Source of the DNA: Ruoffia tabacinasalis
GTDB lineage: Bacteria > Bacillota > Bacilli > Lactobacillales > Aerococcaceae
DNA: 58,309 nucleotides
NCBI RefSeq assembly: GCF_005864045.1
Contig: NZ_VBSP01000009.1
Location: 1-58,309, forward strand
Direction: 5' to 3'
Below, piece after piece: positions 26,412-36,453 of this stretch. A model generated the notes under the pieces. It saw only the letters and a program-made list of their open reading frames with translations. It searched no databases and had not been told where the DNA came from. A program made the position numbers and the translations under genes. Position 1 is the first letter of the stretch, and every line of letters begins with the position of its first letter.

Positions 26412-27483
26412 AACGTCTTGCAAGGTATTTATAATCAATCTTACGTAATTCAGCGTATTCACGCAGTGGACCACGTAGTAATAATTGAGTTTCTTGTAGT
26501 TCTTGGATGTTATGACAGTTTAGTAATAGAAGCATATGTTTGATAGCTTTCTCCCAATCTAGGACGATTTGAGTAGCAGCATCGACGCCTTCTAAGTGGA
26601 CTGTCTGAAGTAATTTACCTGATAGGCCAGTCGCTTTGGCACCAAGAGCCAATGCTTTAACGATATCGTAAAAGCTTCTGACTCCACCACTGGCTAGAAT
26701 ATTTACTTCTTTTTGTAAAGAAAGTGATTCTAACAATGATTCTGGAGTTGTTTGACCCCATTCACCAAGTAAACTGAAATCAATGGTGTCACGACGATCA
26801 TTTTCGATATTAACGAAGTTTGTCCCACCTCGTCCGCTGACATCAATGTTTTTAACACCTAGTGAAATTAGTTCTTCCATCGTTTCTTTGCTCATACCAA
26901 AACCGACTTCTTTAACAATGACTGAAACATCTAAGCCTTCAACAATTTGTTGAATATTTTCTTTCCAGGTTGAGAAATCACGGTCACCTTCAGGCATCAC
27001 AACTTCTTGGGGGGTATTCAAGTGAATTTGTAAGGCATTAGCATCTAACAGGTCAACGGCGCGTTTAGCGTTTTCTAAGTCATGGTGCGCACCTAAGTTT
27101 GCCATAACGAAGCCGTTTGGATTATTTTTTCTAATAATCGTAAACGAATCTCTGACTTCAGGTTCTTTCAAAGCAACACTGACGGAACCAGATGCCATCG
27201 CTAAGCCTGTCTCATGCGCAAGTTTTGATAGCGAATCATTGAATTGTTTCGTATAGGTTGAACCACCTGTCATCCCATTGATATAGAAAGGAAAACGGTG
27301 AGTCGTATTTGCCCATTGAGTTGACGTATCTATTTGGTCAAATTTCACATCGCTGAATGAATGATGCATAAAGCGGATATCATCAAACGCCGATGTTTGT
27401 AATTTACTTTGTTGTTCTAAAGCCAAGTTCACATGATCATCTTTTCGTTGTTGAGCAAGTGAAGGTTGATTTTCTTTTGTCAT
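26410..27483 (-). CDS. fni: Type 2 isopentenyl-diphosphate delta-isomerase
   Basis: FMN- and NADPH-dependent isomerase interconverting IPP and DMAPP. The 357 residues contain QRKDDHVNLAL at the N-terminus, YINGMTGGS, VKEVGFGMS, DVSGRGGTNFV and ILASGGVRSFYDIVKALALGA. The ATG at 27483 follows GGAGGC; upstream in-frame codons lie inside mvaK2. It is the last gene of the minus-strand mevalonate operon, 14 bases after mvaK2. Confidence 0.95.
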   Translation of the reverse strand: MTKENQPSLAQQRKDDHVNLALEQQSKLQTSAFDDIRFMHHSFSDVKFDQIDTSTQWANTTHRFPFYINGMTGGSTYTKQFNDSLSKLAHETGLAMASGSVSVALKEPEVRDSFTIIRKNNPNGFVMANLGAHHDLENAKRAVDLLDANALQIHLNTPQEVVMPEGDRDFSTWKENIQQIVEGLDVSVIVKEVGFGMSKETMEELISLGVKNIDVSGRGGTNFVNIENDRRDTIDFSLLGEWGQTTPESLLESLSLQKEVNILASGGVRSFYDIVKALALGAKATGLSGKLLQTVHLEGVDAATQIVLDWEKAIKHMLLLLNCHNIQELQETQLLLRGPLREYAELRKIDYKYLARR

Positions 27484-27497
27484 AATTGCCTCCGATA

Positions 27498-28652
27498 CTA
27501 TGTTGTTTCCGTAGAGAAGGGTGGAGTCACTTGCAGTGGTAAAGCTACAATATCTTCCGATTCCCATTCTTTAATTAAAGTCTCTGTTTCGATATCTTGA
27601 TGGCCGATAGCAATGCCACAATCTCCGCCGCCAGCTCCCGAGGATTTAGCAATGTAAGAGTGTGGAAGGGCTGTTTCAATAAATTGAGTCAGTTCTTTTG
27701 TTTCAATGTTTAGTTGATAAGTCCGGCTCAATTCTAATAATAATTGACGATATACTTGAATTTCATCTTGAATGCTTGCTAAGTTCTTAGCTTGAAAGCC
27801 ACTACGCATGCGTTCAACCGATGTCATTGCGCTCTTTAAGAATGATTTGAAGACGTCATCTGATGGATTTGATCGTTCAAGTAATTGCCCGACTAAGTTC
27901 TCAGTTGAAGCAGGTGATTGAGTCCAACCAATAAGTAAGGACAATTCTTCAGGAACATTCAGTGATTCAATGACAAGGTCTGGCCAATTCTTTAGAAGCA
28001 ATGAAGCCAACGGTGTATTAGCATGAACCATCTCTTTCAACCACTCACGGTCAAAAGATTGATAATAAACCCAGCCACCAGTCGTAATTGTCGCGATATC
28101 AGCCAAACTCCCATTTGATTTCGATAAAGCCAACGCAATCGCAGCCAGTTTAAAGATAGTCACATGGTCTAATGCTTGTACTCCATGATAAGCTAATATC
28201 CCTTTAATCGTCGCTACGACAATTGCACCACTTGAGCCTAAACCGAATTTTAACCCATCTTTATTAATTAAGTCTGAATTAAATTGAATATTATAATTTA
28301 AAATAGAGACATTTAAGCTTCGTAAAAGTGATTCAGTGACACGAATCGCATTAATACAATAGTGCCAACCAGTTGCAGTATTTGGTGCAACTTGGAAATG
28401 ATTATCTTTTCGATCATAATTCAAAGGACCTAATTCAGACAAATTAGTCGTTATTACTCCACCTTCAGTATGCTCACTCGCAGTAACTCGAGCAGTTAAG
28501 AATTGATCGACCGCTATAATAATAGCCGGTTGTTTCGGGAATAAAATCGCATATTCACCCGTTATAAATAATTTCCCTGGTACTTTAACGGTACTAGATT
28601 CATTGAAGGACGTTCGATTGAAAAGATCCTGTATCGATGTTTGTGTTGACAA
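27498..28652 (-). CDS. mvaK2: Phosphomevalonate kinase
   Basis: GHMP kinase that phosphorylates mevalonate 5-phosphate. The 384 residues include VPGKLFITGEYAIL (N-terminal motif), the ATP loop KFGLGSSGAIVVATI (about 146-160) and the C-terminal SSGAGGGDCGIAI. Translation starts at TTG 28652 after AGGAGTG. The gene lies 11 bases after mvaD in the order mvaK1-mvaD-mvaK2-fni, standard for lactic acid bacteria. Confidence 0.94.
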   Translation of the reverse strand: MSTQTSIQDLFNRTSFNESSTVKVPGKLFITGEYAILFPKQPAIIIAVDQFLTARVTASEHTEGGVITTNLSELGPLNYDRKDNHFQVAPNTATGWHYCINAIRVTESLLRSLNVSILNYNIQFNSDLINKDGLKFGLGSSGAIVVATIKGILAYHGVQALDHVTIFKLAAIALALSKSNGSLADIATITTGGWVYYQSFDREWLKEMVHANTPLASLLLKNWPDLVIESLNVPEELSLLIGWTQSPASTENLVGQLLERSNPSDDVFKSFLKSAMTSVERMRSGFQAKNLASIQDEIQVYRQLLLELSRTYQLNIETKELTQFIETALPHSYIAKSSGAGGGDCGIAIGHQDIETETLIKEWESEDIVALPLQVTPPFSTETT

Positions 28653-28663
28653 TATCTACACTC

Positions 28664-29656
28664 CTAACTAATCTTATGCGGTCCTTTTCCAGGTCCAGTT
28701 ATAACTAGACGATCACTTGAAAAATGTTTTTCAAAGGCTTTCTTAATTTCTTCGGCCTGGCTTAAACGGCAAAGAACTTTCACGTTTGGTCCAGCATCCA
28801 TTGTAAAGTAACAAGGAATGCCAGCCTCACGAAGTTCTCTGACGATGTTCATTGCAGTCAGAGATTCAGGTTCCCAATAAGTCATACTTGGATCAGCAGC
28901 AATAATCGTCGCATGCATCTTCATCGCATTATGTTCTGCGATTTGTCCAATCGTCGGAAAATCTCTATTCTCAATGGCAGGAATGATTGCTTCCAAATCT
29001 TCAGCCACTGTTTCCGGCCAAAGTTTGTAGAAAGGAGAAGTTTCGATAGTATGTTCCATTCCGACACGACTACTAATTTTCTTTTGTTCTTTATTAATCA
29101 TAACAACAAGCATACCAATATCCCAATCAGCCTCATCAATCATCTCAGCAAAACTTGAATCCGATTCGTTCCCAATTCCTTTATGCCAAACGGTAAAGCC
29201 ACCAAATAAACTACGAGTAGCACTTCCAGAACCACGACGAGCGTAGGTAGACAGTTCTTTATTCGATAGATTTGTCTCAAATAAATCATTACAGGCACTA
29301 GCTAAAGCTGCAAAAGCCGATGCCGAAGAGGCAAGACCGGCTGCAGTTGGAACATGATTGGTACTGTTTACGTGTACTGGTCGATGTATACCAGATAAAT
29401 CTCTGAACATATTAATAAAACGCGATACTTTCTCGATCGCGTTAATGTCTTGTATTTGACCATCTAAGGTAAAGGTATCCTCATTGGATTGAGAATTCCA
29501 TTCTAAAGTTGTTTCTGTATAAAATTGATCAAGCGTCAAAGAAAGACTACTTGTAACGGGAAGGAACAATTCTTTGTTTCGTTTTCCCCAATACTTAATT
29601 AAAGCAATGTTAGTATAAGCACGATACGTTGTTGTATCCATTTGTTTATGTTGCAT
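28664..29656 (-). CDS. mvaD: Diphosphomevalonate decarboxylase
   Basis: ATP-dependent decarboxylation of mevalonate diphosphate to isopentenyl diphosphate. The 330 residues contain YTNIALIKYWGKRN (N-terminal signature), AGLASSASAFAALA (ATP loop), GSGSATRSLFGGFTVW and FTMDAGPNVKVLC with the catalytic Asp. The ATG at 29656 follows AAGGTGAGG by six bases. An in-frame GTG at 29668 overlaps that sequence, and an ATG at 29641 is a shorter option. The gene starts 13 bases downstream of the mvaK1 stop. Confidence 0.94.
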   Translation of the reverse strand: MQHKQMDTTTYRAYTNIALIKYWGKRNKELFLPVTSSLSLTLDQFYTETTLEWNSQSNEDTFTLDGQIQDINAIEKVSRFINMFRDLSGIHRPVHVNSTNHVPTAAGLASSASAFAALASACNDLFETNLSNKELSTYARRGSGSATRSLFGGFTVWHKGIGNESDSSFAEMIDEADWDIGMLVVMINKEQKKISSRVGMEHTIETSPFYKLWPETVAEDLEAIIPAIENRDFPTIGQIAEHNAMKMHATIIAADPSMTYWEPESLTAMNIVRELREAGIPCYFTMDAGPNVKVLCRLSQAEEIKKAFEKHFSSDRLVITGPGKGPHKIS

Positions 29657-29669
29657 TATAAACCTCACC

Positions 29670-30662
29670 TTATATTGTTTTTAAATCTAATGACCAAGTT
29701 TTTGTTGCGCCCGCATCCATCATTGCTTGTTGAATCAAATCGGCTTCGACTTTAGTTTGAGCTAGTGCGATTACACAGCCACCGAAGCCTCCGCCTGTAA
29801 GTTTAGCACCTAAAGCACCGGCTATCCAAGCAGCGTTAACGATACGGTCAATATGGGCATTTGAAATCTCTAATTGATTGAGATAGTAATGGTTATATGT
29901 CATCAAGCGACCTAATTCATTGATATCTTTCCCTTGAATCGCATCAACAGATTGTTGGACAAAGCCACCAATGGCCCTCATCACCGTTCTAATAAAATCT
30001 GGTTTCGATTCTTTTAATTGTCTCACCTTACTCACGGCTGTCTTCGTCTGACCTGGCATATCACTGTCAGCTACAACTAAGTAAGCATCTAGGTTAATTT
30101 TAATCGTTTTTGCTGTTTGACTTTTACGATAAATAACCGGTGAATTTGTACTAGCTAAAAGAGTATCTAAACCACTTGTTGATTCATGGGCGATAACCTC
30201 GGCTTGATTCACAATGAAATTCAACTGATAATTAGATATTTCTTGCTTGTAAAAATCACACAAAGCACGAACTAGCGCGACACTAACCGCAGCTGACGAA
30301 CCCATACCTCGCCCTGAAGGAATCGAACTATCGATAGTAATATCCATAGGCGTATTCGCTAATTTAAAGCTACTCAGAGTCACTTCAATAGCTTGCTTAA
30401 GGTTATCTAAAGATTCCGGCGCATCTTCTATAATGCCATCATAATATGAACTATGAATGTAAGTATGATTAGATTTAGAAGGAGTGATCGTCACAGTCAC
30501 ATTGGCCGAATTAAAAGGTAATGCAATCGCAGGGTAGTCGTAGACAACCGCATGCTCTCCCATCAATATAATCTTACTATGAGCCTTACCTATACCAATA
30601 AGTTGTTTCGCATTTGAAGTCATTAATTTAGATTGATAATTATGTCGCTTTGATATGTCCAT
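29670..30662 (-). CDS. mvaK1: Mevalonate kinase
   Basis: First gene of the operon; 330-residue GHMP kinase acting on mevalonate. Motifs: GKAHSKIILMGEHAVVYDYPAIALP, IPSGRGMGSSAAVSVALVRAL (ATP loop), STSGLDTLLA, and the C-terminal KLTGGGFGGCVIALA. GGGAGG precedes ATG 30662. TGATATAAT on the minus strand (30706-30714) is an extended -10 candidate for the operon. Confidence 0.95.
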   Translation of the reverse strand: MDISKRHNYQSKLMTSNAKQLIGIGKAHSKIILMGEHAVVYDYPAIALPFNSANVTVTITPSKSNHTYIHSSYYDGIIEDAPESLDNLKQAIEVTLSSFKLANTPMDITIDSSIPSGRGMGSSAAVSVALVRALCDFYKQEISNYQLNFIVNQAEVIAHESTSGLDTLLASTNSPVIYRKSQTAKTIKINLDAYLVVADSDMPGQTKTAVSKVRQLKESKPDFIRTVMRAIGGFVQQSVDAIQGKDINELGRLMTYNHYYLNQLEISNAHIDRIVNAAWIAGALGAKLTGGGFGGCVIALAQTKVEADLIQQAMMDAGATKTWSLDLKTI

Positions 30663-30705
30663 TTTCTACCTCCCATCACTTTTTTTATTTATATAAAATA
30701 TTATT

Positions 30706-30714
30706 ATTATATCA
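30706..30714 (-). promoter_or_regulatory. Extended -10 box of the mevalonate operon
   Basis: Read on the minus strand, TGATATAAT matches TGnTATAAT, 44 bases before the mvaK1 start. No clear -35. Confidence 0.5.
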
Positions 30715-31163
30715 CATTATTATTTTACATAAATACTATTAGAATACAACCTTTAGTAAGCATTTCCATAAGGAATAGTGTTAAAAAAAGTGACTATTTC
30801 TATATATTTTAATTAAATGTATCTATAAAAATATCGAATGAGATAAGCTAAAACCCGAACATTCACTCGAATTTCTAGTTTATTTATCGGAGTTTTATTG
30901 TGTATTACTTTTAACCGTGGTAAAATTCTAAAATTAATACACTAAGAAATTCAATCGAATTGATAGTTTAATTATATAATATTCAACAGTTTTTGCAATA
31001 AATCGTCCCGAAGCTTTAATCATCACGCTTTTTTTGAGTGGATAATTAGAAGTTATAGTCGTTGTTAGTAAAATTTATGAAAATGGTTTCTTTCAAGCCT
31101 TTAAACTATTCCTGGAGAGTGCTAAAATACTTATAATTAAAGTAAAGTCTAAGGAGTGGTCAT
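30715..31163. other. AT-rich divergent intergenic region
   Basis: Together with the promoter above this is a 501-bp gap between divergent mvaK1 and coaA. It is very AT-rich, with TATAAT-like words near 30975 and 31133 but no well-spaced -35 partners. No ORF with a ribosome binding site, no strong hairpin and no riboswitch signature was seen. Confidence 0.5.
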
Positions 31164-32099
31164 TTGACTAGCGAATTATTTACACATTATTCTAGAAAAG
31201 AATGGGAACGATTTAACCAAATGAAAGGAAACCTAAAACCAATTGTAGGATTGGAAGAATTGGTTTCCTTAAACGACCGATTATCACAACAAGATGTGAA
31301 AGAAGTCTACGTCCCACTAGTTCATTATATTGATGTAATGCTTAAGAACAAAGATGAATATGAAGTAGAACGTGATAAATTCTTTGATATTATCGGTGAG
31401 AAAAGTTCATTTGAGAATAATACATTCATGATTGGTGTATCCGGAAGTGTCGCAGTAGGAAAGAGTACTTCAGCGAGAGTACTTCAGCGCTTGCTTCAGA
31501 AATACTATCCTGAGAAGCGGATTGAATTAGTGACAACCGATGGATTTCTATACCCAAATGAAGAACTAGAACGACGTGGAATAATGAAACGGAAAGGATT
31601 CCCGGAAAGTTATGACATGCCTCGTTTACTAGAGTTTATGAGTAAGGTAAAAATTGGGGTAGAGGATGTTGAATATCCGACATATTCACATGAAATCTAT
31701 GATATAGTACCAGGAGAAGTTCAAGTTATGAAGAAACCTGATATCTTAATTGTTGAAGGAATTAATGCCTTTCAACTACCGGAAAACCAACAAACGTATA
31801 TGAATGAGTTTTTTGATTTTTCAATCTATATAGATGCCGATCCACTTCATATTAAAACCTGGTTTATGGACCGGTTCAAGATGCACATGGAATCAGCGAA
31901 AGATGATCCAACGAACTATTTCTATGAAATTACCAAATGGCCATCTGAAAAAGTGGAAGACTACGGGAATGAAATTTGGTATACAATTAACTTAACCAAC
32001 CTTGTTCAACATATTCAACCAACAAGAGGTCGGGCTGATGTAATCTTATATAAAGGAAAAAATCATTCGATTGACAATGTTTACGTACGTAAATATTGA
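31164..32099 (+). CDS. coaA: Type I pantothenate kinase
   Basis: First step of coenzyme A synthesis. The 311 residues contain the P-loop GVSGSVAVGKSTSARVLQRLL (about 92-112), LVTTDGFLYPNEELERRGIMKRKGFPESYD, PTYSHEIYDIV and the C-terminal VYVRKY, all CoaA-type. It starts at TTG 31164 after AAGGAGTGG. guaA follows 18 bases later on the same transcript. Confidence 0.95.
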   Translation: MTSELFTHYSRKEWERFNQMKGNLKPIVGLEELVSLNDRLSQQDVKEVYVPLVHYIDVMLKNKDEYEVERDKFFDIIGEKSSFENNTFMIGVSGSVAVGKSTSARVLQRLLQKYYPEKRIELVTTDGFLYPNEELERRGIMKRKGFPESYDMPRLLEFMSKVKIGVEDVEYPTYSHEIYDIVPGEVQVMKKPDILIVEGINAFQLPENQQTYMNEFFDFSIYIDADPLHIKTWFMDRFKMHMESAKDDPTNYFYEITKWPSEKVEDYGNEIWYTINLTNLVQHIQPTRGRADVILYKGKNHSIDNVYVRKY

Positions 32100-32117
32100 T
32101 TAAAAAAGGAGAATTGC

Positions 32118-33668
32118 ATGGAAACAAATTTATTAGATATTGAGAAAATCGTTGTATTAGACTTCGGAAGTCAATACAATCAATTAATTACAAGACGTAT
32201 CCGTGAATTTGGAGTATTCAGTGAATTATTACCCAATGACACAACGGCTGAAGAAATAAAAGAAATGACTGGCGTTAAAGGGATTATCCTTTCAGGAGGG
32301 CCTCATAGTGTCTATGCTCCAGGCTCATTTGATATTGATCCAGCTATTTATGATTTAGGTCTTCCAGTATTTGGAATTTGTTACGGAATGCAATTAACAA
32401 CTAAATTATTTGGCGGAGAAGTTGAAGGTTCAAACAAACGTGAATATGGCCAAATGCCAATTAACATCAGTAATAATGAAGCGGGAATCTTTGAAGATTT
32501 AGAAGAAACTGAAACAGTTTTAATGAGTCATTCGGATTTAATTACAAAAGTACCCGAAGGCTTCACTGTTACAGCAAGTAATGAAAGTACACCGATTGCT
32601 GCGTTTGAGAATACAGAACGTCAAATTTATGGTGTTCAATTCCACCCAGAAGTTCGTGCAAGTGTTCATGGAAATGACATGTTACGTAACTTCATCTTCA
32701 ATATTTGTAACGTTTCTGGAGAATGGTCAATGGAGAACTTTATTGATATTGAGATTGCGAAAGTGCGTGAACTTGTTGGCGACCGTAAAGTATTATTAGC
32801 TTTATCAGGTGGAGTTGATTCAAGTGTCGTTGGTGTGCTTTTACAAAAAGCAATTGGCGAGCAATTAGTCTGTATCTTTGTCGATCATGGATTACTTCGT
32901 AAAAACGAAGGTGACCACGTGATGGCAGCTTTAGAAGAATTCGGCTTAAACATTATCCGTATTGATGCTAAAGAGAGATTCTTTTCTAAATTAGAAGGAG
33001 TAAGCGATCCAGAAGAAAAACGTAAAATCATCGGGAATGAATTTATTTATGTCTTCGATGATGAAGCGACTAAGTTAGAAGGAATTGACTTCTTAGCTCA
33101 AGGAACACTTTATACAGATATTATTGAATCTGGAACGAAAACGGCTCAAACAATTAAATCTCACCACAATGTGGGAGGTTTACCAGAAGATATGCAGTTT
33201 GAATTAATTGAACCGCTAAACACATTATTCAAAGATGAAGTCCGTGCATTAGGAACGGCTTTAGGTATGCCAGATTCAATCGTTTGGCGTCAACCATTCC
33301 CTGGACCAGGATTAGGAATTCGTGTGTTAGGTGAAATTACTGAAGAAAAAGTTGAAATCGTTCGTGAATCTGACGCAATCTTACGTGAAGAAATTGCTAA
33401 ACATGGTTTAGACCGTGATATCTGGCAATACTTTACGACTTTACCAAACGTAAGAAGTGTTGGGGTTATGGGAGATGGCCGTACATACGATCATATGGTC
33501 GGAATTCGTGCAGTAACGTCGATTGACGGAATGACTAGTGAGTTCGCTCGCATTTCATGGGATGTATTACATGAAATTAGTAAACGAATTGTCAATGAAA
33601 TCCCTCACGTTAACCGCGTAGTGTATGATGTGACAGGTAAACCACCTTCAACAATTGAGTGGGAGTAA
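32118..33668 (+). CDS. guaA: GMP synthase (glutamine-hydrolysing)
   Basis: Amidates XMP to GMP. The 516 residues are in the usual two-domain order. The class I glutamine amidotransferase has [16 protein letters not shown] (nucleophile Cys) and QFHPEV. The ATP pyrophosphatase domain has [16 protein letters not shown] (about 228-243) and a C-terminal dimerisation domain ending [17 protein letters not shown] precedes the ATG. No purine riboswitch is seen in the 18-base gap after coaA. Confidence 0.97.
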   Translation: METNLLDIEKIVVLDFGSQYNQLITRRIREFGVFSELLPNDTTAEEIKEMTGVKGIILSGGPHSVYAPGSFDIDPAIYDLGLPVFGICYGMQLTTKLFGGEVEGSNKREYGQMPINISNNEAGIFEDLEETETVLMSHSDLITKVPEGFTVTASNESTPIAAFENTERQIYGVQFHPEVRASVHGNDMLRNFIFNICNVSGEWSMENFIDIEIAKVRELVGDRKVLLALSGGVDSSVVGVLLQKAIGEQLVCIFVDHGLLRKNEGDHVMAALEEFGLNIIRIDAKERFFSKLEGVSDPEEKRKIIGNEFIYVFDDEATKLEGIDFLAQGTLYTDIIESGTKTAQTIKSHHNVGGLPEDMQFELIEPLNTLFKDEVRALGTALGMPDSIVWRQPFPGPGLGIRVLGEITEEKVEIVRESDAILREEIAKHGLDRDIWQYFTTLPNVRSVGVMGDGRTYDHMVGIRAVTSIDGMTSEFARISWDVLHEISKRIVNEIPHVNRVVYDVTGKPPSTIEWE

Positions 33669-33701
33669 CACCAATTTTCTTTAAGAGAAAATGTTGGTGT
33701 T
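33667..33701 (+). terminator. Hairpin at the end of guaA
   Basis: AACACCAAtTTTCT pairs with AGAAAaTgTTGGTGTT directly at the guaA stop. The T-run is poor, so it may protect the mRNA end rather than terminate strongly. Confidence 0.5.
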
Positions 33702-33790
33702 ATACCTGCAAAGAGTACTAGGCTTTTTCCAAGTCGAAGACGCCGGGAAAAGTCAGGACCTTACTGCTGGGAATAAGAAATATTAAATGA

Positions 33791-33834
33791 AATAGGCTGG
33801 ATGACATGAAATTTGTCATCCAGCCTATTTTTTG
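33791..33834. terminator. Bidirectional terminator between guaA and the glycerophosphodiesterase
   Basis: A perfect 15-bp stem (AATAGGCTGGATGAC / GTCATCCAGCCTATT) with a 9-base loop, followed by TTTTTTG. Confidence 0.9.
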
Positions 33835-33839
33835 TGATT

Positions 33840-34742
33840 CTAACCCTCATTCAACACTTTCTCCAACAACTCAGGATTATCTGTCATAATCCCATCAACG
33901 CCTTTAGCAATCAAATCATGCATAGTTCCTTCGTCATTAATCGTCCAGTAATAAACATCTAGTCCGCGTTGACGTGAGCCGTTAATGATATTTTTCTGCG
34001 TCAAGTCTAACCCATGTTGGGTCGTTGGTAGTTGGAAAGCTTGCGCATCTGTATGTGCAAGCCCATTCAGTCTTAAAATCATCTTTGTTAAATAAGAGGT
34101 TGCTTCACTGACACCGGCACCAATAGCTACTTGACCTTGAGATACTTCTTTGAAGCGTCTGTTAATCTTATGGTCGAAACTGCCTATAACGACTTTATCT
34201 TCCATATGGTACTTTTGAATTAGACGCCACATCTCTTGAATTAAGTCTTCGTAAAGCGCTGGGTCATTAGTATCTTTTAATTCAATGACAGCAGGTGTGT
34301 GAGGGAATAATAAGAATATCTCTTCGACAGTTGCTAGTTGAACACCTTGATCTTGATAAGGATAATTACCTTCTAAATCTTGGAATGTTACACCCGCATC
34401 GAACGATTTAATCTCAGTTAAAGTGAGTTGGTTAATATAGCCACTCCCATCTGTAATTCTATCGACAGTAGGGTCATGACTGGCAATGAGATATCCATCT
34501 TTGGTAATATGAACATCATACTCGAACATGTCTGCTCCGGCTTGTGCAGACCTAGCGAATGCTTCTAAGGTTTCCTCAGGTGCCAGGGCACAACCTCCGC
34601 GGTGGGCTATATTTAAGGGTCTGTCTTGTTTCTCATAATTAAAGGGTGTCGTTTTTTCTTTAGGTGGCCATGCATAGATTGCTAACCAAGTTGGAATTAC
34701 TACACCCGCGATACCTAATGTTTTCTTCCATAGTGAGCTCAT
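33840..34742 (-). CDS. Membrane-anchored glycerophosphodiester phosphodiesterase
   Basis: Hydrolyses glycerophosphodiesters to glycerol 3-phosphate and an alcohol. The 300 residues begin with a signal-anchor (LGIAGVVIPTWLAIYAW, about 10-26) and no lipobox, so the enzyme probably faces outward. The GDPD motif is clear: HRGGCALAPEETLEAF, EYDVHITKDGYLIASHDPTVDRIT and VIELKD. The catalytic His residues and acidic metal ligands are present. PEET replaces the more common PENT. GGAGGATCAC precedes the ATG. Substrates could be lipids or teichoic acid fragments. Confidence 0.9.
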   Translation of the reverse strand: MSSLWKKTLGIAGVVIPTWLAIYAWPPKEKTTPFNYEKQDRPLNIAHRGGCALAPEETLEAFARSAQAGADMFEYDVHITKDGYLIASHDPTVDRITDGSGYINQLTLTEIKSFDAGVTFQDLEGNYPYQDQGVQLATVEEIFLLFPHTPAVIELKDTNDPALYEDLIQEMWRLIQKYHMEDKVVIGSFDHKINRRFKEVSQGQVAIGAGVSEATSYLTKMILRLNGLAHTDAQAFQLPTTQHGLDLTQKNIINGSRQRGLDVYYWTINDEGTMHDLIAKGVDGIMTDNPELLEKVLNEG

Positions 34743-34805
34743 AGTGATCCTCCTATCATCTTGATAGATTAATTATATCAAAATTTTTATAAGATAGTTA
34801 GAAAG

Positions 34806-34842
34806 AAAAACACCTAAGAACATCATTGTCTCAGGTGTTTTC
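34806..34842 (-). terminator. Terminator after the amino-acid transporter genes
   Basis: On the minus strand GAAAACACCTgAGA pairs with TCTtAGGTGTTTT, followed by TTTTC. It lies between the binding-protein stop and the downstream glycerophosphodiesterase gene. Confidence 0.8.
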
Positions 34843-34851
34843 ATTCGTAGA

Positions 34852-35706
34852 TTAGTCTTCTAACTCAATTACTGGAAGGTCACTAATTTTGATGCCGTTG
34901 ATTTCTTCTTGTTCAACGGACACATCATCACCATTAAAGTATTGAGCGGAGATCTCTGCTAAAGTGCCATCTTCTTTCATCTCAACTAAGACAGCATCAA
35001 TAGCTTCTTGAAGCGCGTTTGATTCATTATTATAGACGAAGGCACTGAATGAAGGGTTGTAGAATACATTCCCAAGTTTAACACCTAAGTCGCTAAAGAA
35101 ATCAATAGAAGTCTTTTGTAAGTAGTAGTCATTAGGGATGAAGTCAGTACGTCCATTCGCAACATCTAGGAAATATTGATCGTTTGTTGCGTTGTCATAA
35201 GTCACAAGTTCAGCTCCTAATTGAGCGGCTACTTGCATATAGTTGGTTGTCGCTCCACCAGCAGCTTTTTTACCAGCAAAGTCTTCAATCGATTCAATAC
35301 CTGAATTATCAGATAAACGGACAACGATCGAAGTGAAACTGTATTTAATAGGTTCACCGATTAAGAAATCTTTCTCACGTTCAGCAGTGGGTTGAACTCC
35401 TTCAGCGACCAAGTCAACTTGACCTGACTTCACAGATGTTAACATTCCGTCAACACCCATCTCCATGAACTCAACTTCAAGACCTAGGCGATCAGCTACC
35501 TCACGAATTATATCAATATTATATCCAACTAATTCGTTGTCCTCATTATAATAACCACTAGGGTAGAGCGTACCTGATATGGCTGCGATGAGATGACCTC
35601 TTTCTTCTACGCGACTTAAGGAATCATCTTCTTGAGCTGAGACAGCCGTGAATTGTGTGAAGAAAAGTGAAACGATAACTAATGCACTAAAGAATTTTTT
35701 GAACAT
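34852..35706 (-). CDS. Amino-acid ABC transporter substrate-binding protein
   Basis: 284 residues of the family 3 solute-binding fold. The signal peptide MFKKFFSALVIVSLFFTQFTAVSA has no lipobox, so the mature protein may stay associated with its permease or be released. RGHLIAAISGTLYPSGYYNEDNELVGYNIDIIREVADRLGLEVEF and GQVDLVAEGVQPTAERE are typical polar-amino-acid receptors (Gln/Cys/Arg class). It follows its permease by 24 bases. The ligand is not predictable. Confidence 0.88.
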   Translation of the reverse strand: MFKKFFSALVIVSLFFTQFTAVSAQEDDSLSRVEERGHLIAAISGTLYPSGYYNEDNELVGYNIDIIREVADRLGLEVEFMEMGVDGMLTSVKSGQVDLVAEGVQPTAEREKDFLIGEPIKYSFTSIVVRLSDNSGIESIEDFAGKKAAGGATTNYMQVAAQLGAELVTYDNATNDQYFLDVANGRTDFIPNDYYLQKTSIDFFSDLGVKLGNVFYNPSFSAFVYNNESNALQEAIDAVLVEMKEDGTLAEISAQYFNGDDVSVEQEEINGIKISDLPVIELED

Positions 35707-35730
35707 TTTTTACTCCAATCATTTTTAATT

Positions 35731-36453
35731 CTAAGGAGACATGCGTTTGCTAGGGGGAGTTATCTGATCTGGCTTATATAGTCGCTCTAAGTAATCTTGT
35801 AAGAAACCATAAATAACACAGATAATCCAATAAATAATTGCGATAAGAAAGTACATGGTCATATAGTCATTATTAGCTCCACCGACAATTTTAGCTTTTT
35901 GGAAGATTTCTGGAACAGTAATCATGGCTGTCAGTGAGCTTCCTTTTACCAAGTCCAATAAGACGTTACTCAAGGCAGGAATCGCAATACGAGTGGCTTG
36001 AGGGAAAATAATTTTTCTCAAAACTTTTCGTCGATTCAATCCCAAAGACTGAGCAGCTTCCCACTGACCCTTGTCGATGCTTTCAATAGCTGAGCGAATA
36101 ATCTCAGAACTGTAAGCACTGCTTGTTAGTCCAAAGCCAAGGACCGAAGCTTGAATAGCTGTCAGCATAAGATTGGCTAAAGGGAGACCAAAGTATAAAA
36201 AGAATAAGGTCACGAGTACTGGCACACCTCTGAAGAAAGAAACATAGAACCGAGCGAGGATTCTAAGTAGCCTTGATCTTGAGATTCGCATAAGGGCAAG
36301 GATTGTTCCTCCGATAAGACTCAGGATGAAACTTAACAGTGAGATAGCAATCGTATAACTAAGCCCTTCGAGTACAAAAGGGATACTTTCAAGCGCAAGT
36401 TGGGGATTAAAAATATAATCCCATCTGATATCTGATAAAATAATTTTAGTCAC
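35731..36453 (-). CDS. Amino-acid ABC transporter permease (HisM/GlnP type)
   Basis: 240 residues with about five membrane helices. The EAA loop is SIDKGQWEAAQSLGLNRRKVLRKIIFPQA, standard for polar amino-acid permeases, and FFRGVPVLVTLFFLYFGLP is also typical. GTG 36453 follows AAAGGAGAGG; an in-frame ATG at 36498 lacks a ribosome binding site. No ATPase gene accompanies this permease/receptor pair, so a GlnQ-type ATPase must be supplied from elsewhere. Confidence 0.88.
   Translation of the reverse strand: MTKIILSDIRWDYIFNPQLALESIPFVLEGLSYTIAISLLSFILSLIGGTILALMRISRSRLLRILARFYVSFFRGVPVLVTLFFLYFGLPLANLMLTAIQASVLGFGLTSSAYSSEIIRSAIESIDKGQWEAAQSLGLNRRKVLRKIIFPQATRIAIPALSNVLLDLVKGSSLTAMITVPEIFQKAKIVGGANNDYMTMYFLIAIIYWIICVIYGFLQDYLERLYKPDQITPPSKRMSP

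Noticed and set aside
27484-27567. Longer Fni starting inside mvaK2
   Set aside because: GGAGGC directly before ATG 27483 marks the start; the extension has no homology to the family.
33702-33790. Possible small RNA between guaA and the next terminator
   Set aside because: Some self-complementary words (CTTTTTCC / GGGAAAAG) but no promoter or conserved structure could be supported.
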